Source: Bemisia tabaci
Taxonomy: Eukaryota > Arthropoda > Insecta > Hemiptera > Aleyrodidae
Length of the DNA stretch: 64,000 nucleotides
NCBI RefSeq assembly: GCF_918797505.1
Contig: NC_092794.1
Span: 68,671,345 to 68,735,344, forward strand
Direction: 5' to 3'
A model generated the notes under the pieces. The model was not told the origin of the DNA and searched no databases. It saw nothing but the letters and a program-made list of their open reading frames with translations. The position numbers were made by a program, and so were the translations under genes. Below, one piece after another: positions 1 through 11,170 of this stretch. Every line of letters begins with the position of its first letter. Positions within the stretch are counted from its first letter, which is position 1.

Positions 1-1411
1 GTTAAGTCCAGTCTTTATTAAGTCCACATGATTTAATGTCCAACCATGAATATGTCCAAAATTGTCCAAATTGTGGACATGTTATGTCCACAATTTTTTC
101 TTCTCATTTAAATGACAGGAACCACCTCAAAAATAAATGCATACTACTACTACCTTCATTCTTAAAAACATTTCATTCATGAATCAAGTCATGAAAGAGA
201 ACAGACTCTAAGAGCAGATAAAAACATATGTTCATGTGTACAGTGTACGGATATGATAAGATGAAAACCAAAGCGGGAGCCTAGGAAACGCTCCAATGCC
301 AAATTAAACATTTTTCAGTAACAGATGCAGTCAAAATTGAAAGTCCTCTTCGACTAGTTATTTCGTGCGCCTTCAATCTTGTAGGATACTGTGCAACGCC
401 TCTGACGCGAAATAGTTGCATAAAGCGTTGCGGCGCGGCAGGTAACCAGCGTGACACGCGCACAGGCGCCTACAAACCTAACGGGATACTTCACGCGTTG
501 CGCAATGCGTGAAGTATCCCGTTAGGTTTGTAGGCGCCAGTGCGCGTTCTGCGCTGCTAACACGCGCGCGCTCCGCTCTGTGTTAGGCTCTAATATTTAA
601 ACTCGCGGAGTCAGCGTTTTTCAACTCATGATTTTGAAATGTTTGCACTCTCTGCATTGATTATTCCCTTTTAAACTGATGAAAAAGAAATATGTACTAC
701 TGGAAAATATAATGTGTTTTTTGTAAATATAATAGTGGTTCCGTGTCAAATTTAATGATTTCCAAAGCATTCAAATTTATTCTTTTATGTTTTGGGCTTT
801 TACTGTGCTGCAGCGTGGTGTAAGCGCAACTAAACGCTCAAAATTGGACGTATTTGACCCGAGAAGGTCGATGTACAAATAAGTTAAAAACCAAAAATTG
901 CGTGCTTCTTAGTTTTTTTCCTCTTTTATTAATTTTTGTATAGTTTCTTTCATCGCAAATACGGCTCATTGAGATTCATATCGATGCCATTGCTTGGAAA
1001 AGGTTTTACAAATATTAACCACGTTTTAAAAATGTAAATGTTTTTGAAATGAAGCAATCATTTTCATTAAAAAAAAAAAGTGCACATTTAAGGCATATTT
1101 TATATTGGAAATTTCAAGGATAGAATGAAACCAAGTATTTACCAAAGACAATTTGAAAAGATGAATCAAAAGAAGAAATTAACATTTCTTTTAAAATATG
1201 AGTTACGATAACAACACCTCATTCTCTCTTAATTTTCTCATTCCGATACTGTCAATATAATTTTACACACGGACTAAAATATAACGCTCGAATTTGATTT
1301 TAGTGGACTTTACATTTGTGGACTTAACTTAGTGGACGTTTAAGTATTGGACTTAACAATAGAGGACCTAACTGTGGACGTAAAAAGTGGACATAAAATC
1401 CGTGTACCAAA
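1..1411. repeat. Candidate non-autonomous transposon end-to-end, bounded by inverted GTCCA motif arrays
   Basis: At the left edge GTCC occurs at 6, 22, 38 and 54, an exact 16-bp phase, then at 64 and 86, usually inside TTAAGTCCA or ATGTCCA. At the right the complementary GGAC occurs at 1305, 1320, 1334, 1349, 1364, 1376 and 1389, spaced 12-15 bp. The two arrays point towards each other. This looks like subterminal transposase-binding repeats flanking a 1.2-kb AT-rich interior. The left end may lie before the window, so the true terminus and target duplication cannot be seen. No transposase ORF is present, and the element contains another repeat copy (about 340-790). Confidence 0.5.
340..795 (+). 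repeat. Dispersed repeat copy 1 with a strong hairpin core
   Basis: The core is an inverted repeat with 40-bp arms (457-496 and 507-546), one mismatch, and a 10-nt loop. The arms contain GCGCCTACAAACC and GATACTTCACGC. About 250 bp downstream of the hairpin also align to a second copy at 29780-30170, including CTCGCGGAGTCAGCG. The unit is shared with the tandem repeats near 23000-23770. No coding potential is evident. Confidence 0.75.
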
Positions 1412-2129
1412 CTGGCAACATCGTATGTTTGAATTTGTTTCTGATGATTCTTCATCTTACATATGAAATTTATTGAGGATTTCGGACTACAACATTCATT
1501 GATTTTCCATGGGAAAAGACCAGTGAAATAGAATAAAAAGAAGTAAACAGCGGGAATTTTGGAAAGTCGCAAAAACATACGTGTGATTTATGTTTCATCA
1601 TCTCCCGATGGCGTTTTCTACATATACGCCAGGTAAACACGAGTCCCATGAAGAAAATTTGAAGTAAATTATTCAAGATACCATCAAGATTTGACTTGTA
1701 AAATGTATTAAGTTTCATAATCATCAGGTGATGTTTAACATGACTTACTCCGAGGCGACATGTATCAATAACGGAAGAAGCGAATCTTCAAATAGAACTC
1801 TGTGTCGGAACTGAGGATGTCCTGTGGCCTACCTTAAACATTGAAGGCGAAATAGTAATTTATGCACCCACCGTTTTCCTTCTATATCAATTTGGCTTTC
1901 GTTAATTTTCAAACAGAAACTATGGCATTGCCATCACTGGAGACATTATATTATAGAGACCTCTCTCTATTACCTTCCCAGTAGTGTGATAGTTACTTTT
2001 AAAAGTCAATAGGTAGATTCCGAAATGATGATCGAAGACCAAATTTTTAATTTATTAAACGACCCGAACGATTCAACGAAGGAAAATGCTCGCCCGATAT
2101 TCGTCGGTCTTCGTGCGACGAATTTTAGA
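1412..2129. other. Non-coding, no feature recognised
   Basis: AT-rich sequence with only short frames. I see no splice-bounded ORF, RNA gene or clear repeat here. Confidence 0.5.
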
Positions 2130-2284
2130 GGCGGATCCAGCAATTTGGCAACACTGAATTTCCTCCATTTGAACTCATGCTAAATAATCGATTCTTGACG
2201 GAGCACCTGGCCCCTCCAAGAATCGATACATTACCATAGGTTTCGATGCAGGAAATCCGGCGTTGCCAAATTGCTAGATCCGCC
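2130..2284. mobile_element. Palindromic MITE (GGCGGATC ends)
   Basis: Ends are inverted copies of GGCGGATCYAGCAATTTGGC with further internal symmetry around paired AATCGATTCTTG blocks. A related copy is at 18665-18830. It has no ORF and I could not identify a convincing target duplication. Confidence 0.7.
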
Positions 2285-2775
2285 AATGGCGAGTTTTATT
2301 AGATTTTCCACTCAGCATATGCATATATGCTCATCAATCATCACTAAGCAAAAAGTAGCATTGCCCTGCTACCTCAACTTTTGCCTTACTCGATTACATC
2401 ACTTTGATCGTACGTGCGCAGGGTCTCTAAAATATATCGTCTCTAGCGATCGTTCTGTGCAATCAGAGATGAAAAATTTCATGAAATTTATTCGCGTGAA
2501 CTTCCACGAAATTTTTTTAAACTTTTGGGGATGCATTTAGGAGACCACGAAACGCCTAGAAACAGTGATTCTAAATTTTGAAAAGTTTTACTCCAAGCCT
2601 AAAACATTCACACGATGCAAATGTTTCCGTCCGGTTTGGATGTTAGGTTGGGGCTTTTCTCTCGGAAGTCCCCTTTGTGCCCCCTCCCTTCATGTATAGA
2701 ACCATAGTAGGGTTGCATAATACTCCCGCATCAACAGAAAGACCATTTGAAACACTTCCGGATCTCCCAAGATTC

Positions 2776-3238
2776 AATTCGTCATTTTCCGGCCAAAGTA
2801 TCACAAGCGCCATGCGACTTTCCAAAATGTCTGCCGCCAGCACAAAAAAAATTCAGAGAAATTTTCGACAGCTTCGTAGATGAATTTCTCTGTTAAAAAA
2901 GAAAAAGGCGGCGGAAATTTTTAAACGTCGTATGGCGCTTGTGCACGGAGAAAAAAACATCGCGCATGGGACCCGAAGTTGAGGTCATATGGATCCCTGA
3001 AGTTTTCGGATCACGCATCCGAAAACTTGAGGCCCAGCTGCCAAAGTTCGGGTCAGACATCGAGGCACTTTGGTATGTATCGGAGAACTTCAGAAGTCTG
3101 ACCCGAACTTCGGCAGTTGAACCTCAAGTTTTCGGATGCGTGACCCGAAAGCTTCAGAGATCCATATGACCTCAACTTCGGGTCCCATTCACGAAGTTTT
3201 TTTCTCCGTGTGATACTTTGGCCGGAAGATGACAAATT
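2776..3238. mobile_element. MITE family A, interrupted by a second palindromic element
   Basis: Inverted ends contain CCGGCCAAAGTATCACAAGC and the complement at 3211-3230. An uninterrupted relative lies at 25103-25362, so this copy can be read as family A with an insertion at 2944-3210. The core carries GGCGGCGGAAATTT and its complement. Confidence 0.75.
2944..3210. mobile_element. Palindromic element B nested inside MITE A
   Basis: Ends are CACGGAGAAAAAAAC and its complement. Just inside are inverted copies of GGGACCCGAAGTTGAGGTCA and further paired blocks with CGAAAACTTGAGG. The flanks read cttg-tg-element-tg-atac, while the uninterrupted relative reads cttgtgatac, so the insertion duplicated the dinucleotide TG. 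A second, more diverged copy lies at 18236-18540. Confidence 0.7.
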
Positions 3239-3825
3239 ATTAATTCTAAAAAAAAATAAAAAAATTTGTGAAATTTATCTGAGCCTTTTGAAATTCAATG
3301 AAATTTCTCGAAATTTCAAAGCGTGAAATTTCACTTTTCGGTTCTGTGTGTAGTTCCTTCTCTCCACGACGCGATCGACAAAGAAGTATCCGGGGCACAG
3401 ATTGGCAACCGCGTGGTCATCGCTGATTTGCATATATTTGAAATTATTGAGATAAATATTTTAGTTTGAGCGTTTCCTTTATCGCTCCTCATCTCACGCA
3501 CTTGTTTAGCCCTCTTCCTCTCCCTCCGGCCTCTCGTCTGCTCTTCCTCCACCGTCCACCCGCTTGCCCTTCTTCATCGACCCGTCTTTTCAATTCCGAG
3601 TCGTGTCCTATTTGTCCCACAACCGGACTCGCGTACTCAACGGCCCTAAGTGATTTCTGTGCAGCCCCGGAACAGTTGTTACGAGGCAACGAACGCTGCC
3701 ACGGCCGCGTCTGCCGATTTTACACAGGAAACGCGCTATTCCTGGATAAGTTCCCGGCTCGAAATGTATTCATTTTAATCCTCCAGGATTGTTGAATCGA
3801 AGAAACTATTCCTGTAGGTGCATGG
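3239..3825. other. GAAATTTC-rich tract followed by a GC-richer non-coding stretch
   Basis: 3240-3345 is filled with overlapping GAAATTTC-type words similar to 10890-11100 and 19480-19700. 3450-3790 is GC-richer with an open frame of 109 codons at 3466-3795, but composition is low-complexity proline/serine and no family is recognisable, so I do not call a gene. Confidence 0.4.
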
Positions 3826-4165
3826 AAGAAAATAAGCAGGGGTTAAGTTCCAACTGTTGGACATTTCCTAGTAATTGCGGTGGTAGTCCAATTGGACTGC
3901 ATTTTGAAATTTGGACCTGTAAATTCTGGCTCATCTGAAAAAACACTTATGTGCATAGGGAAACTAATGGCACATACGTTGTTTTTAAACCGGGCCGGAA
4001 TTTATAGGTCCAAATTGCAAAATGCAGTCCAATTGGTTGTGGTGGTACCCCAATAAATTGGGTTACTAACCCAAATGTTGCGGAGCCACCGCAATCAATT
4101 GCAAAAGTTCATAGCATCTAACAAATTGAGTTAATACCAAAATTTTAAGGGATAACCCCTAACAC
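3826..4165 (+). repeat. Dispersed repeat (GGTACCCCAATAAATT family) with a nested palindrome
   Basis: The outer sequence matches the opposite strand of 9186-9420, including CCCCAATAAATT and AAATGTTGCGG. Between about 3889 and 4050 this copy carries an inverted repeat whose arms contain CCAATTGGACTGCATTTTG. The 9186 copy lacks that block, so it is probably a second insertion. Confidence 0.55.
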
Positions 4166-7098
4166 TGTTCTTCGTGTCAAGTGTTGCATTTTACTCAAGT
4201 TTCGTAAAAAATTCCCTTTTTATAATGTCACGTTAATAGGGTACTGAAACCTCCCTATACCACATAGGGTTTCCTTAAGGAGAGGAATTGTTCAAGGCAC
4301 GACAACAAACACAGCCTCAAGTCTGGGCTAATCAGAATCACGTGGCTTTCACAAATAGTAAAAAAGTAAAGTCGATCACTAAAATCGCATACGCTGATTT
4401 GCTGAGGTAAAACCTGGTTGCCGCTTTGATAAAACACACGTATTTTCAGGAAAACTTGGGAATATTTTTCCTCCAATTTTTTAGAGGAATGTATTCGCAA
4501 TTCGATCTGAAGTATGTGAATAATCCAAAAAGAAATATTCGTAAAATTGGCTAAATATTGCCTAAAATTTGACGAAAAAATGTTTGGCTAAAATTTGGCT
4601 GAATCATAACAATGACAAAAAGATAATATTGAATCAAAGAACTTTTGGAAATGTTTGATATGTCGTTTTTCTTGAGAACGGCAGTATTGAAAACAGTCGC
4701 GAAAATGACATGGAAATTTTGCGGCGACACAGCGAATGATCAAAAAGGAGCAAAAAAGATTATTTTTGATCGGAATAGGCGCCGAGGAGCAAAACGCCGG
4801 CGATGGAGGCGGGGGAAACATTTTCTTAGGTTTACCGAACCTGCCGCCTGAACCTGAATGTTAATCAAATTGACCGGGCGGAATAATCGGAATTCGGTGG
4901 AATCGGTCGCGGCGGTGCGCCGAAATCTTGGCGGGAATGTCGAATCCATTTGCGTACCGATTCTGTTCTCGTAGAATTTCGGGTTTTCGAATACCAGAAG
5001 TCGGAAGGACCCGCCGACAGGCCCCAGGAATGCGCGACGCTCGTCAAAAAGATGTCATCCATCTGGTCACCGATCACCCACCTTCCCGCCTGCTTTCCAT
5101 CATCCATCGCGCCTGCACGAGCCACCTCGAGAACAGCCGAAATTCCGGCCGCTGCCAGGAAACTGGAATAGGCGCATGCGACAGCCGAAAAAACGAAGAA
5201 GAAAAAAATTGAAATATATCATACTGAGAGAAGATATTCTTATAATGAAGCCGACCGACCAAAAGGTAAGAAGGTCTCAACTTCCTCCTGGGCGTTGATT
5301 GAGTCAAGTTTATCATTTGATAACTCACCAGAACGAAAAACAGAAATGGACTGAAACACACATTTGATTTTGTCATAGATAGGCCAGCTGAAAGGTGACT
5401 GAAAAACTTGATCTTAACAATATGCCTCGTGGAGAATGTCTCTTTTTTCAGGATCAAGAAGTATCCAGGAGGGTGAAAAAGGTAAGTATATAACGGGAAA
5501 AATATGTATAAAAGGTGCGTGAGAAATAAAATTCTGAAGATTTTAAGCAAAATTTTGTCCACAAATATCCATTTTATATAGCAAGAATACATCGGTGAAA
5601 TCATTCTATGTGAATTTTTACTGATTTGTAATTAGGTGAAAGTAGAGGGATCATCATAATTCACGGAGGCACTTGTTTTACTAAAAAGTTGTTTGTAGAG
5701 TGGGGTCTAAAAATCGGATTTTGAGATTTCTGCGGAGGACTCTCTATCTCTCTGCGGTATCCTAAAAAAATAAGTTGCAAAGGAATAGGTTCTTTTTGTA
5801 CGATTGAAAGCCGTAATAGGTGGGTTATAACACGGCAATTTGATACCATGAACATGGGCAGTACAAATCAAAACAGTGCTTTATTTCAAAGTTCACTCGA
5901 TAACGATTCAATGAAGACCTGCAGGAGCTCAGAGTAGCATGTCGCGTTGGCGCTGAAAGCGCAAAAAAACGCCTTCATATTTTTAAGTATGCAGCTTAGA
6001 CAGCCGCTAAGTACGAATAGTTGTATCCATACGATACCAGGAACGCCACCAGGATATCATTGTGCGTGACCTGATCTTTGGACATACTCCTGTGCTTTCA
6101 CACTAACATTCACTTCTAGTAAATTAAATCTGATGACTGTCCTTTTTCTTAAGATTGACTTTGCCTATTATTACCTTTTACTATTGTATATGCTGAAACC
6201 TGGGATCACAGAGCAGCAATTTTTGAGGACGAAAAATTGCAGAAAATTTCAAAAGCTATTTGTCAATTTCTTTTGAGAAAATATAATATTAGTCGTTTCC
6301 AAGGTCGCAATGGGAAATACCCATTGTTTTACTTGAGCCATCAGTGTATATACATGAGGAGGGGGAATAGGGAAGTTAAATGATAAATGAAGCTTAAATC
6401 TTGAATATGGGATAACTCAATGAGCCAGTCCATGTAACAATGATTAGGATAACATTTCTATGCTCGTCGTTGCTTTTGCGTCCTGAGATATTTCGTTTCA
6501 TCACAGAAAAAACTGTCCCTTTCCTCACTTATCTTTACTTTTAAATAGCAGTTTTATTAAAACATATTGAAGACGAACATTTGCGCAAACTGTGACAGCC
6601 TCTTAATTGGAATGTATTTTGCATTTAGAAACTAGGCACTATTTCTGACCTATCCGTAAAAGCTCCCATCTGCATAGAGATGCTGATTGCACAAACAAAG
6701 GAAAAAGTCCATCAGAATATTCTTGATCAGCGTGGACCTCTTCATTTGCAGAGATCCCTTTATCATGTTTTTACTTTGTTTTTTCAAGATTTTAACCTAC
6801 AATATCTACCACTTCCTTTCTGAGCTTCGCCGCGTGCACAGCTTGTTGCATCGTTCGTTTTTGAAGGCGCTCTGTGTTTTCAGTTGCTGAGGTAATTTAA
6901 CATTTTAAACATCTCTACGCGAAATGCAATATACGATTATTAGTATGTTTAACTCCTGATATTCTGTCTTGTGTTCGTGATTGTGTTTTGGTGTCAAGTG
7001 ATGCACAATCTATGGAGTGAGCTCAAAGTTCTATTAATTTTCTGTAGAAGTTTCTATAGAATAACTAATATAGGTGTAGTTTTGTATAGAAGTTCTAC

Positions 7099-7102
<4 letters not shown>
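4166..7102. other. Long non-coding stretch
   Basis: No host gene recognised. Short open frames overlap on both strands (for example 5074-5604 minus) but lack domains, splice-site support or consistent codon use. 4760-5180 is locally GC-rich. 5930-6050 shares short words with 25500-25600, suggesting an old dispersed repeat. Confidence 0.45.

Positions 7103-7148
<46 letters not shown>
7103..7148. repeat. Homopolymer T run (46 nt)
   Basis: An uninterrupted T tract. It could be the A tail of a retroposed sequence on the minus strand or a simple repeat; no body of a retroelement is visible next to it. Confidence 0.9.
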
Positions 7149-7152
<4 letters not shown>

Positions 7153-8034
7153 AATTCTTGAATGATCCCTCTTTTAAGGGCCGCAAAAAAATTCTCTCAC
7201 TATCTTAACAAAAAAAAGTTCGCAATTAAAACTTCAAACGCGTTTTTCTGAAAACAGTGTTGTCTCGTACGTGCTGTCATAGCAACCACCACGTGCATTG
7301 CGATATGTCATTTTCGAATTTAACTACCGTGGGATATTTGACAGAGTGGATCCTTGAACAGGATTTAGAAAGGGTTTTCCTGGAGCCAACCAATCATCCT
7401 GACTCTAATTACATCGACAAACTCAGCCTGATAAACTCATGCCATCGCCGGCTCAAAAAATAGGGTCGTTTTGATTTCTCTCCGGGCATCCTGCGTTAAA
7501 AAATTAGGACAACCGGGAAGATAGCAGTTGAAGTTATCTTTTAAGTCGGGTGCTCGCGCTGGTAATTAGAGGGCTGAGCGGCGGGGCGCCCGCGGCTGCG
7601 ACTCTAATCACCGGCATTGCGGCTTTTCTGCGCGCACTCCATCTATCGGCAACTGCCGGTACTTCTGCCAAACGGTCAAGCCACCACTCATAAGGTCGGG
7701 ATCGATATGCGGCTTTTACCCTCACTTGGCAACGGGAGGATTTGTTTAATATCTCTGCTTTGGTCGGCTGGAAAGTAATGCACAGCCTTAATTACCTTCG
7801 TAGCTGACGAGATCCTTGATTGTTTAATTGGTCCACCGCGAAAAGGATACTCGGTACGCCGCCCGTTCTCATTTCAATTAGTGAAATGGATTGATTTCTT
7901 TCCAGCAAGTTCTCTTGAAAGGCAGTTAGTTGGTTGTGGGGAAGCTTATTAACGCGATGATTCTTCAGGTAACATTTGTAAGTTGATTTAAGAGAGAAAT
8001 TTAAAAAATAAATAAGTGAAACAGTTAAAAGTGA
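7149..8034. other. Non-coding; GC-rich island at about 7534-7760
   Basis: The island stands out from AT-rich surroundings, with CpG-rich words and TAATTAG near 7563. It carries no splice-supported ORF. A conserved regulatory element or unrecognised first exon is possible, but nothing in the sequence proves it. Confidence 0.35.
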
Positions 8035-8305
8035 TATCGTTGGAAGGAGCACGACGTCGTGTCCAAGCAACTGGTATAGTGTGGACATGTGCAAATAATT
8101 TCGGAGGAGAGGTTGCCCAAACAAGTTTTGGACTGGGCACCACCTGGGAAAATGCGACGGGGACGTCCCATGGAGGGATGTTAGCGTTGACGAAGAGATA
8201 TTGAGTTGTCCCCTACGTTAACCCTCGGGAAGGTTAGCACATTTGGCGTTTGTGGGTCGCAGAACGCTGGAGTGCGTTGTTGAGGCGACTTTTATGCATG
8301 TATGT
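8035..8305 (+). pseudogene. 3' end of an RTE-type LINE, decayed
   Basis: Read on the plus strand from 8070 the frame gives KQLV, a stop, CGHVQ, then EERLPKQVLDW, PPGK and RRGRP. This is the same C-terminal reverse-transcriptase signature as the intact copies at 15023 and 38375 (SKQLVWYGHV, PPGRRRRGRPV). It has a stop at the VWYGH tryptophan and further stops downstream. The end, GCGACTTTTATGCATGTATG, matches the microsatellite-like 3' tail of those copies. Only the terminal part of the element remains. Confidence 0.75.
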
Positions 8306-8900
8306 AATAAATAAAACATCTTTTTTAGCTCAGTGGCCACTGAATCGATATTTTTGACAAAACTTCTGCTGAAGAATCAGTCTCGCTAGTTGCTCCTAAA
8401 ACAGCAAAAATAATAAGATACGTATACTTGCCAATTTCCTTGCCAAATTCCAAAATTAACGGAAACATCCACCGCGGTAGTGCATACCGTATAGTTTATT
8501 CCACCTCGGTTCCATCGATCAGTGATATACACATTTGCACTAGTTACGATAGTAAAATTGTCGGAGGAGCATTCAATTTACAAGAAAATTCATGTTCTAT
8601 CAGATGAAATTTGGCGACTTCAGAATGTTAATACGACCTTTTTTCTTAACGCGGCTGAACCCTTCATCCTCGAGTGAAAAATCATCATCAACCATCTTGA
8701 CCGCGACGATGAAAACACGGTTATAGATGAAAAATATGACGACAAGCACTGTGACATAATACAACATGGGTAAGAGTATGGATGTTCAGAAGACCAGGAC
8801 GTTTCAGAATCCAAACAACGCCTATTATACAGCGTTTAATAAGAAATTTAGAAGTAAAAAGTCAGCGCATTAGGAATTCTAAAAGAGAAAAACTAAAATG
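8306..8900. other. Non-coding, no feature recognised
   Basis: AT-rich, no convincing exon or repeat boundary. Confidence 0.4.
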
Positions 8901-9125
8901 CAATAGTCTATGACAAGGTTTAATAAAAAATCTCCAGTGTATGCAGGATCTCTTGGAGACTTAAATGCCCTTGTAGAACAGTATGACAGACGTGGTGGCA
9001 CCGAAGGGATTCTTCCCACCGCTCCGTATCGCCACGTCTGTCATACTATTCTACACGGGCGTTCAAGTCTCCAAGAGTTTCTGCATACAATCTGGATTGA
9101 CAGTTGTCAACCAAATCTTGGCCTG
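8901..9125. mobile_element. Palindromic MITE (CTTGGAGACTTAAATGCC family)
   Basis: Inverted arms start near 8939 and end near 9089; both contain TGTATGCAG, CTTGGAGACTT and AGTATGACAGACGTGG. Related single arms occur at 17140-17330 and 17630-17720. No ORF or clear target duplication. Confidence 0.7.
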
Positions 9126-9185
9126 GACCTTAGCTGCTCCGCATCAAACACGCGAATGAAATCAAGGTGGCACAGCAAAAAAGGG

Positions 9186-9420
9186 TTGGCGGTTATCCCC
9201 TAAAATTGTGGTGCCACTCCAATTTGTTGGATGATACGGACATATATAATTACAAATTGTGATGGTACCGCAACTACATTTAGGGTAGTCCCGCAACATT
9301 TAGGTTAGTAATCTAATTTATTGGGGTACTACCATAGTTACTTAGGGTATTACCACAATTGATTGGGGCACTATCACTATCACTAGGTAATGTCCATATT
9401 ATCCAACAACTTCTACCTCT
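9186..9420 (-). repeat. Dispersed repeat, second copy of the 3826-4165 family
   Basis: On the minus strand it aligns with 3826-4165 without the nested palindrome. The sequence contains repeated short words such as GGTAGTACCCCAATAAATT, and is non-coding. Confidence 0.55.
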
Positions 9421-9517
9421 TTTTCACCGTGGCAAGAAACCAAGGTATACGCAGTAGACGTCTCGGTTTTTGGTGAGCGATATCTCCGTCAATATTCGAT
9501 GTAGAAACTTGACGTTA

Positions 9518-9939
9518 GGCCTTGTCTCCACGGGACGTTTTCATGGGATTTGTCCCAAGTTCGAATCGCAGGAATGAAACTTCTGGGATTTTTCCCAGTT
9601 ACCGTCTCCACGGGACGGGGCTCATACAGTCCTGCGACTAGTTTTCGTGGGAAGATAAATTGGTTAAAGTCGAGTATTTAACCAGGATTAAAATAATAAT
9701 TGCACTCAATTGACAATTAGACACATTATTTTAACTAAACAAACATTAACATTGTAGTAATGAATAAAATATCGCACAATTCGTTTTCACTTCTTCTTCT
9801 TCTCTCGGTGGGTCCTAGGGGTACAAGTACCATACTTGGTACTGGGAAAAATATTGATTAACTCAATATTTTTCCCAACTTCGTAAGTGGGATTTTTCCC
9901 TGGGACAAATCTCATGAAACGGCTCGTGGAGACAAGGCC
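9518..9939. mobile_element. PIF/Harbinger-like MITE with TTA target duplication
   Basis: Termini are GGCCTTGTCTCCACGGGACG and the inverse ending GGAGACAAGGCC. The element is flanked by TTA on both sides (9515-9517 and 9940-9942), the 3-bp target type of PIF/Harbinger elements, whose ends commonly begin with GG. Subterminal GGGATTTKTCCC blocks are also inverted. It is non-coding. A lone end-like fragment is at 22486-22545. Confidence 0.75.
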
Positions 9940-9942
9940 TTA

Positions 9943-10286
9943 AGGTAGGTCTTATCCCTTTTTGCTATTCTAGGGGCTTAAAGGATCAAAACACAATTCT
10001 TGGAGGCACAACTGGACGTATTTATGCTAAAAGAAACTATACAAAGTCACATAGGTTAGGTCACAGCGAAAAACCCTTTGAAAAATGGGAAGTATGGGAG
10101 GAGTTGGCTTGGATTAACCGGGCATTGGCGGGAGAAAAAGAAAAAAAATGCCGAAAATTCACGTTTACGTAGTTTCTAAAATGAGCCTAAAATATCAGTT
10201 TTTATTGTAAAATTCAGTCCAACTCTTGTCCTACCTGCCTGTCAGTTATTGAGCCATGCGGGTCGATTTTTGAATCGTCATAGAAT
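9943..10286. other. Non-coding; fragment of the GGACGTATTTATGC repeat
   Basis: 10013-10045 carries CTGGACGTATTTATGCTAAA, the end of a MITE family seen complete at 13950, 24879 and 47286. A second lone fragment is at 12909-12945. Nothing else recognised. Confidence 0.45.
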
Positions 10287-10538
10287 GATCCTGATCGACA
10301 AATCCCTATTTTGGCAATGCTTTTTATCGATCAAGGTCATTCGATAACGATTCAATAATCGACCCGCAGTGATCCTGATCGACAAATCCCTATTTTGGCA
10401 ATGCTCTTTATCGATCAAGGTCATTCGATAACGATTCAATAATCGACCCGCAGTGATCCTGATCGACAAATCCCTATTTTGGCAATGCTTTTTATCGATC
10501 AAGGTCATTCGATAACGATTCAATAATCGATCCGCGGG
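10287..10538. repeat. Tandem repeat, three units of 84 bp
   Basis: Units begin at 10287, 10371 and 10455 with GATCCTGATCGACAAATCCC and differ by only a few bases. Because 84 is divisible by 3, one minus-strand frame stays open across all three, giving a repetitive 28-residue peptide; this is a by-product and not a gene. A diverged single unit is at 11834-11940. Confidence 0.95.
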
Positions 10539-10889
10539 AAAAACGCTTCAACTGAGAAAGAGCAACCGACGACGAACGGCCGAGACTGAGAGACGACAAT
10601 AAACACATCGAGCGAGGCATTAAAAAAGAGGCAAGCGGACGGGTACTAATGAATTTTGTAGAAAAAACTTAAACGGTCGATGGCCTAGGAGGACGTCGAA
10701 CAGAGTGACAGAAGAGTCGGCCGGGTTGGGGGCGGAAGAAAGAGGGCGGGGGCTGGGGCTGCCGATCGTGGAACTCTCTCACCGGGAGCGGTAAGAACCA
10801 CAGACAGAGTGGCACGGAGCGGTGATCTGATTCAGGAAAAAAAGAGCTCAACGTTGCGAAACTGAGGGAAAAGACCTATGATATCCGAT
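10539..10889. other. Non-coding, moderately GC-rich
   Basis: Contains GC-richer purine tracts around 10690-10800. No exon or repeat that I can support. Confidence 0.35.
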
Positions 10890-11170
10890 GGATTTTTCCA
10901 CCGGGGCAAACTTTCATGAAAAATAAAATCTTGAATTTTCACGTAAAATATTTCACGAAATTTCAGAAATTGTGAAAGATACAAAATGTAAAAATTGTGA
11001 AAGATACAAAATGTAAAAATTGTGACTTTCCTCTATTTTTGTGTGTATGAGTGAGGGTTGCATACTCTAGCTCCTGAAAACTATGAAATATTTCACAGCC
11101 TCGCGAGAATTCTGGAAATACTTCACTGACATTTCCAACCTTTCATTTCTTTCCTACGTTTCATGTCACG
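10890..11170. repeat. GAAATTTC/TTTCATG repeat with a 25-bp tandem duplication
   Basis: Shares TTTCACGAAATTTC and the GGTTGCATACTCTAG word with 19480-19720 in the opposite orientation. Within it, TGTGAAAGATACAAAATGTA recurs at 10971 and 10996, a period of 25 bp. Confidence 0.6.

Noticed and set aside
3466..3795. 109-codon plus-strand frame with Cys residues
   Set aside because: Opening is Pro/Ser/Leu low-complexity and no family is recognised; no exon boundaries match.
5074..5604. 176-codon minus-strand frame
   Set aside because: No recognisable domain, signal or splice support, and codon use looks random; treated as a chance frame.
10278..10523. Repetitive 28-residue peptide frame
   Set aside because: It is the translation of the 84-bp tandem DNA repeat; no start context, splicing or family support.
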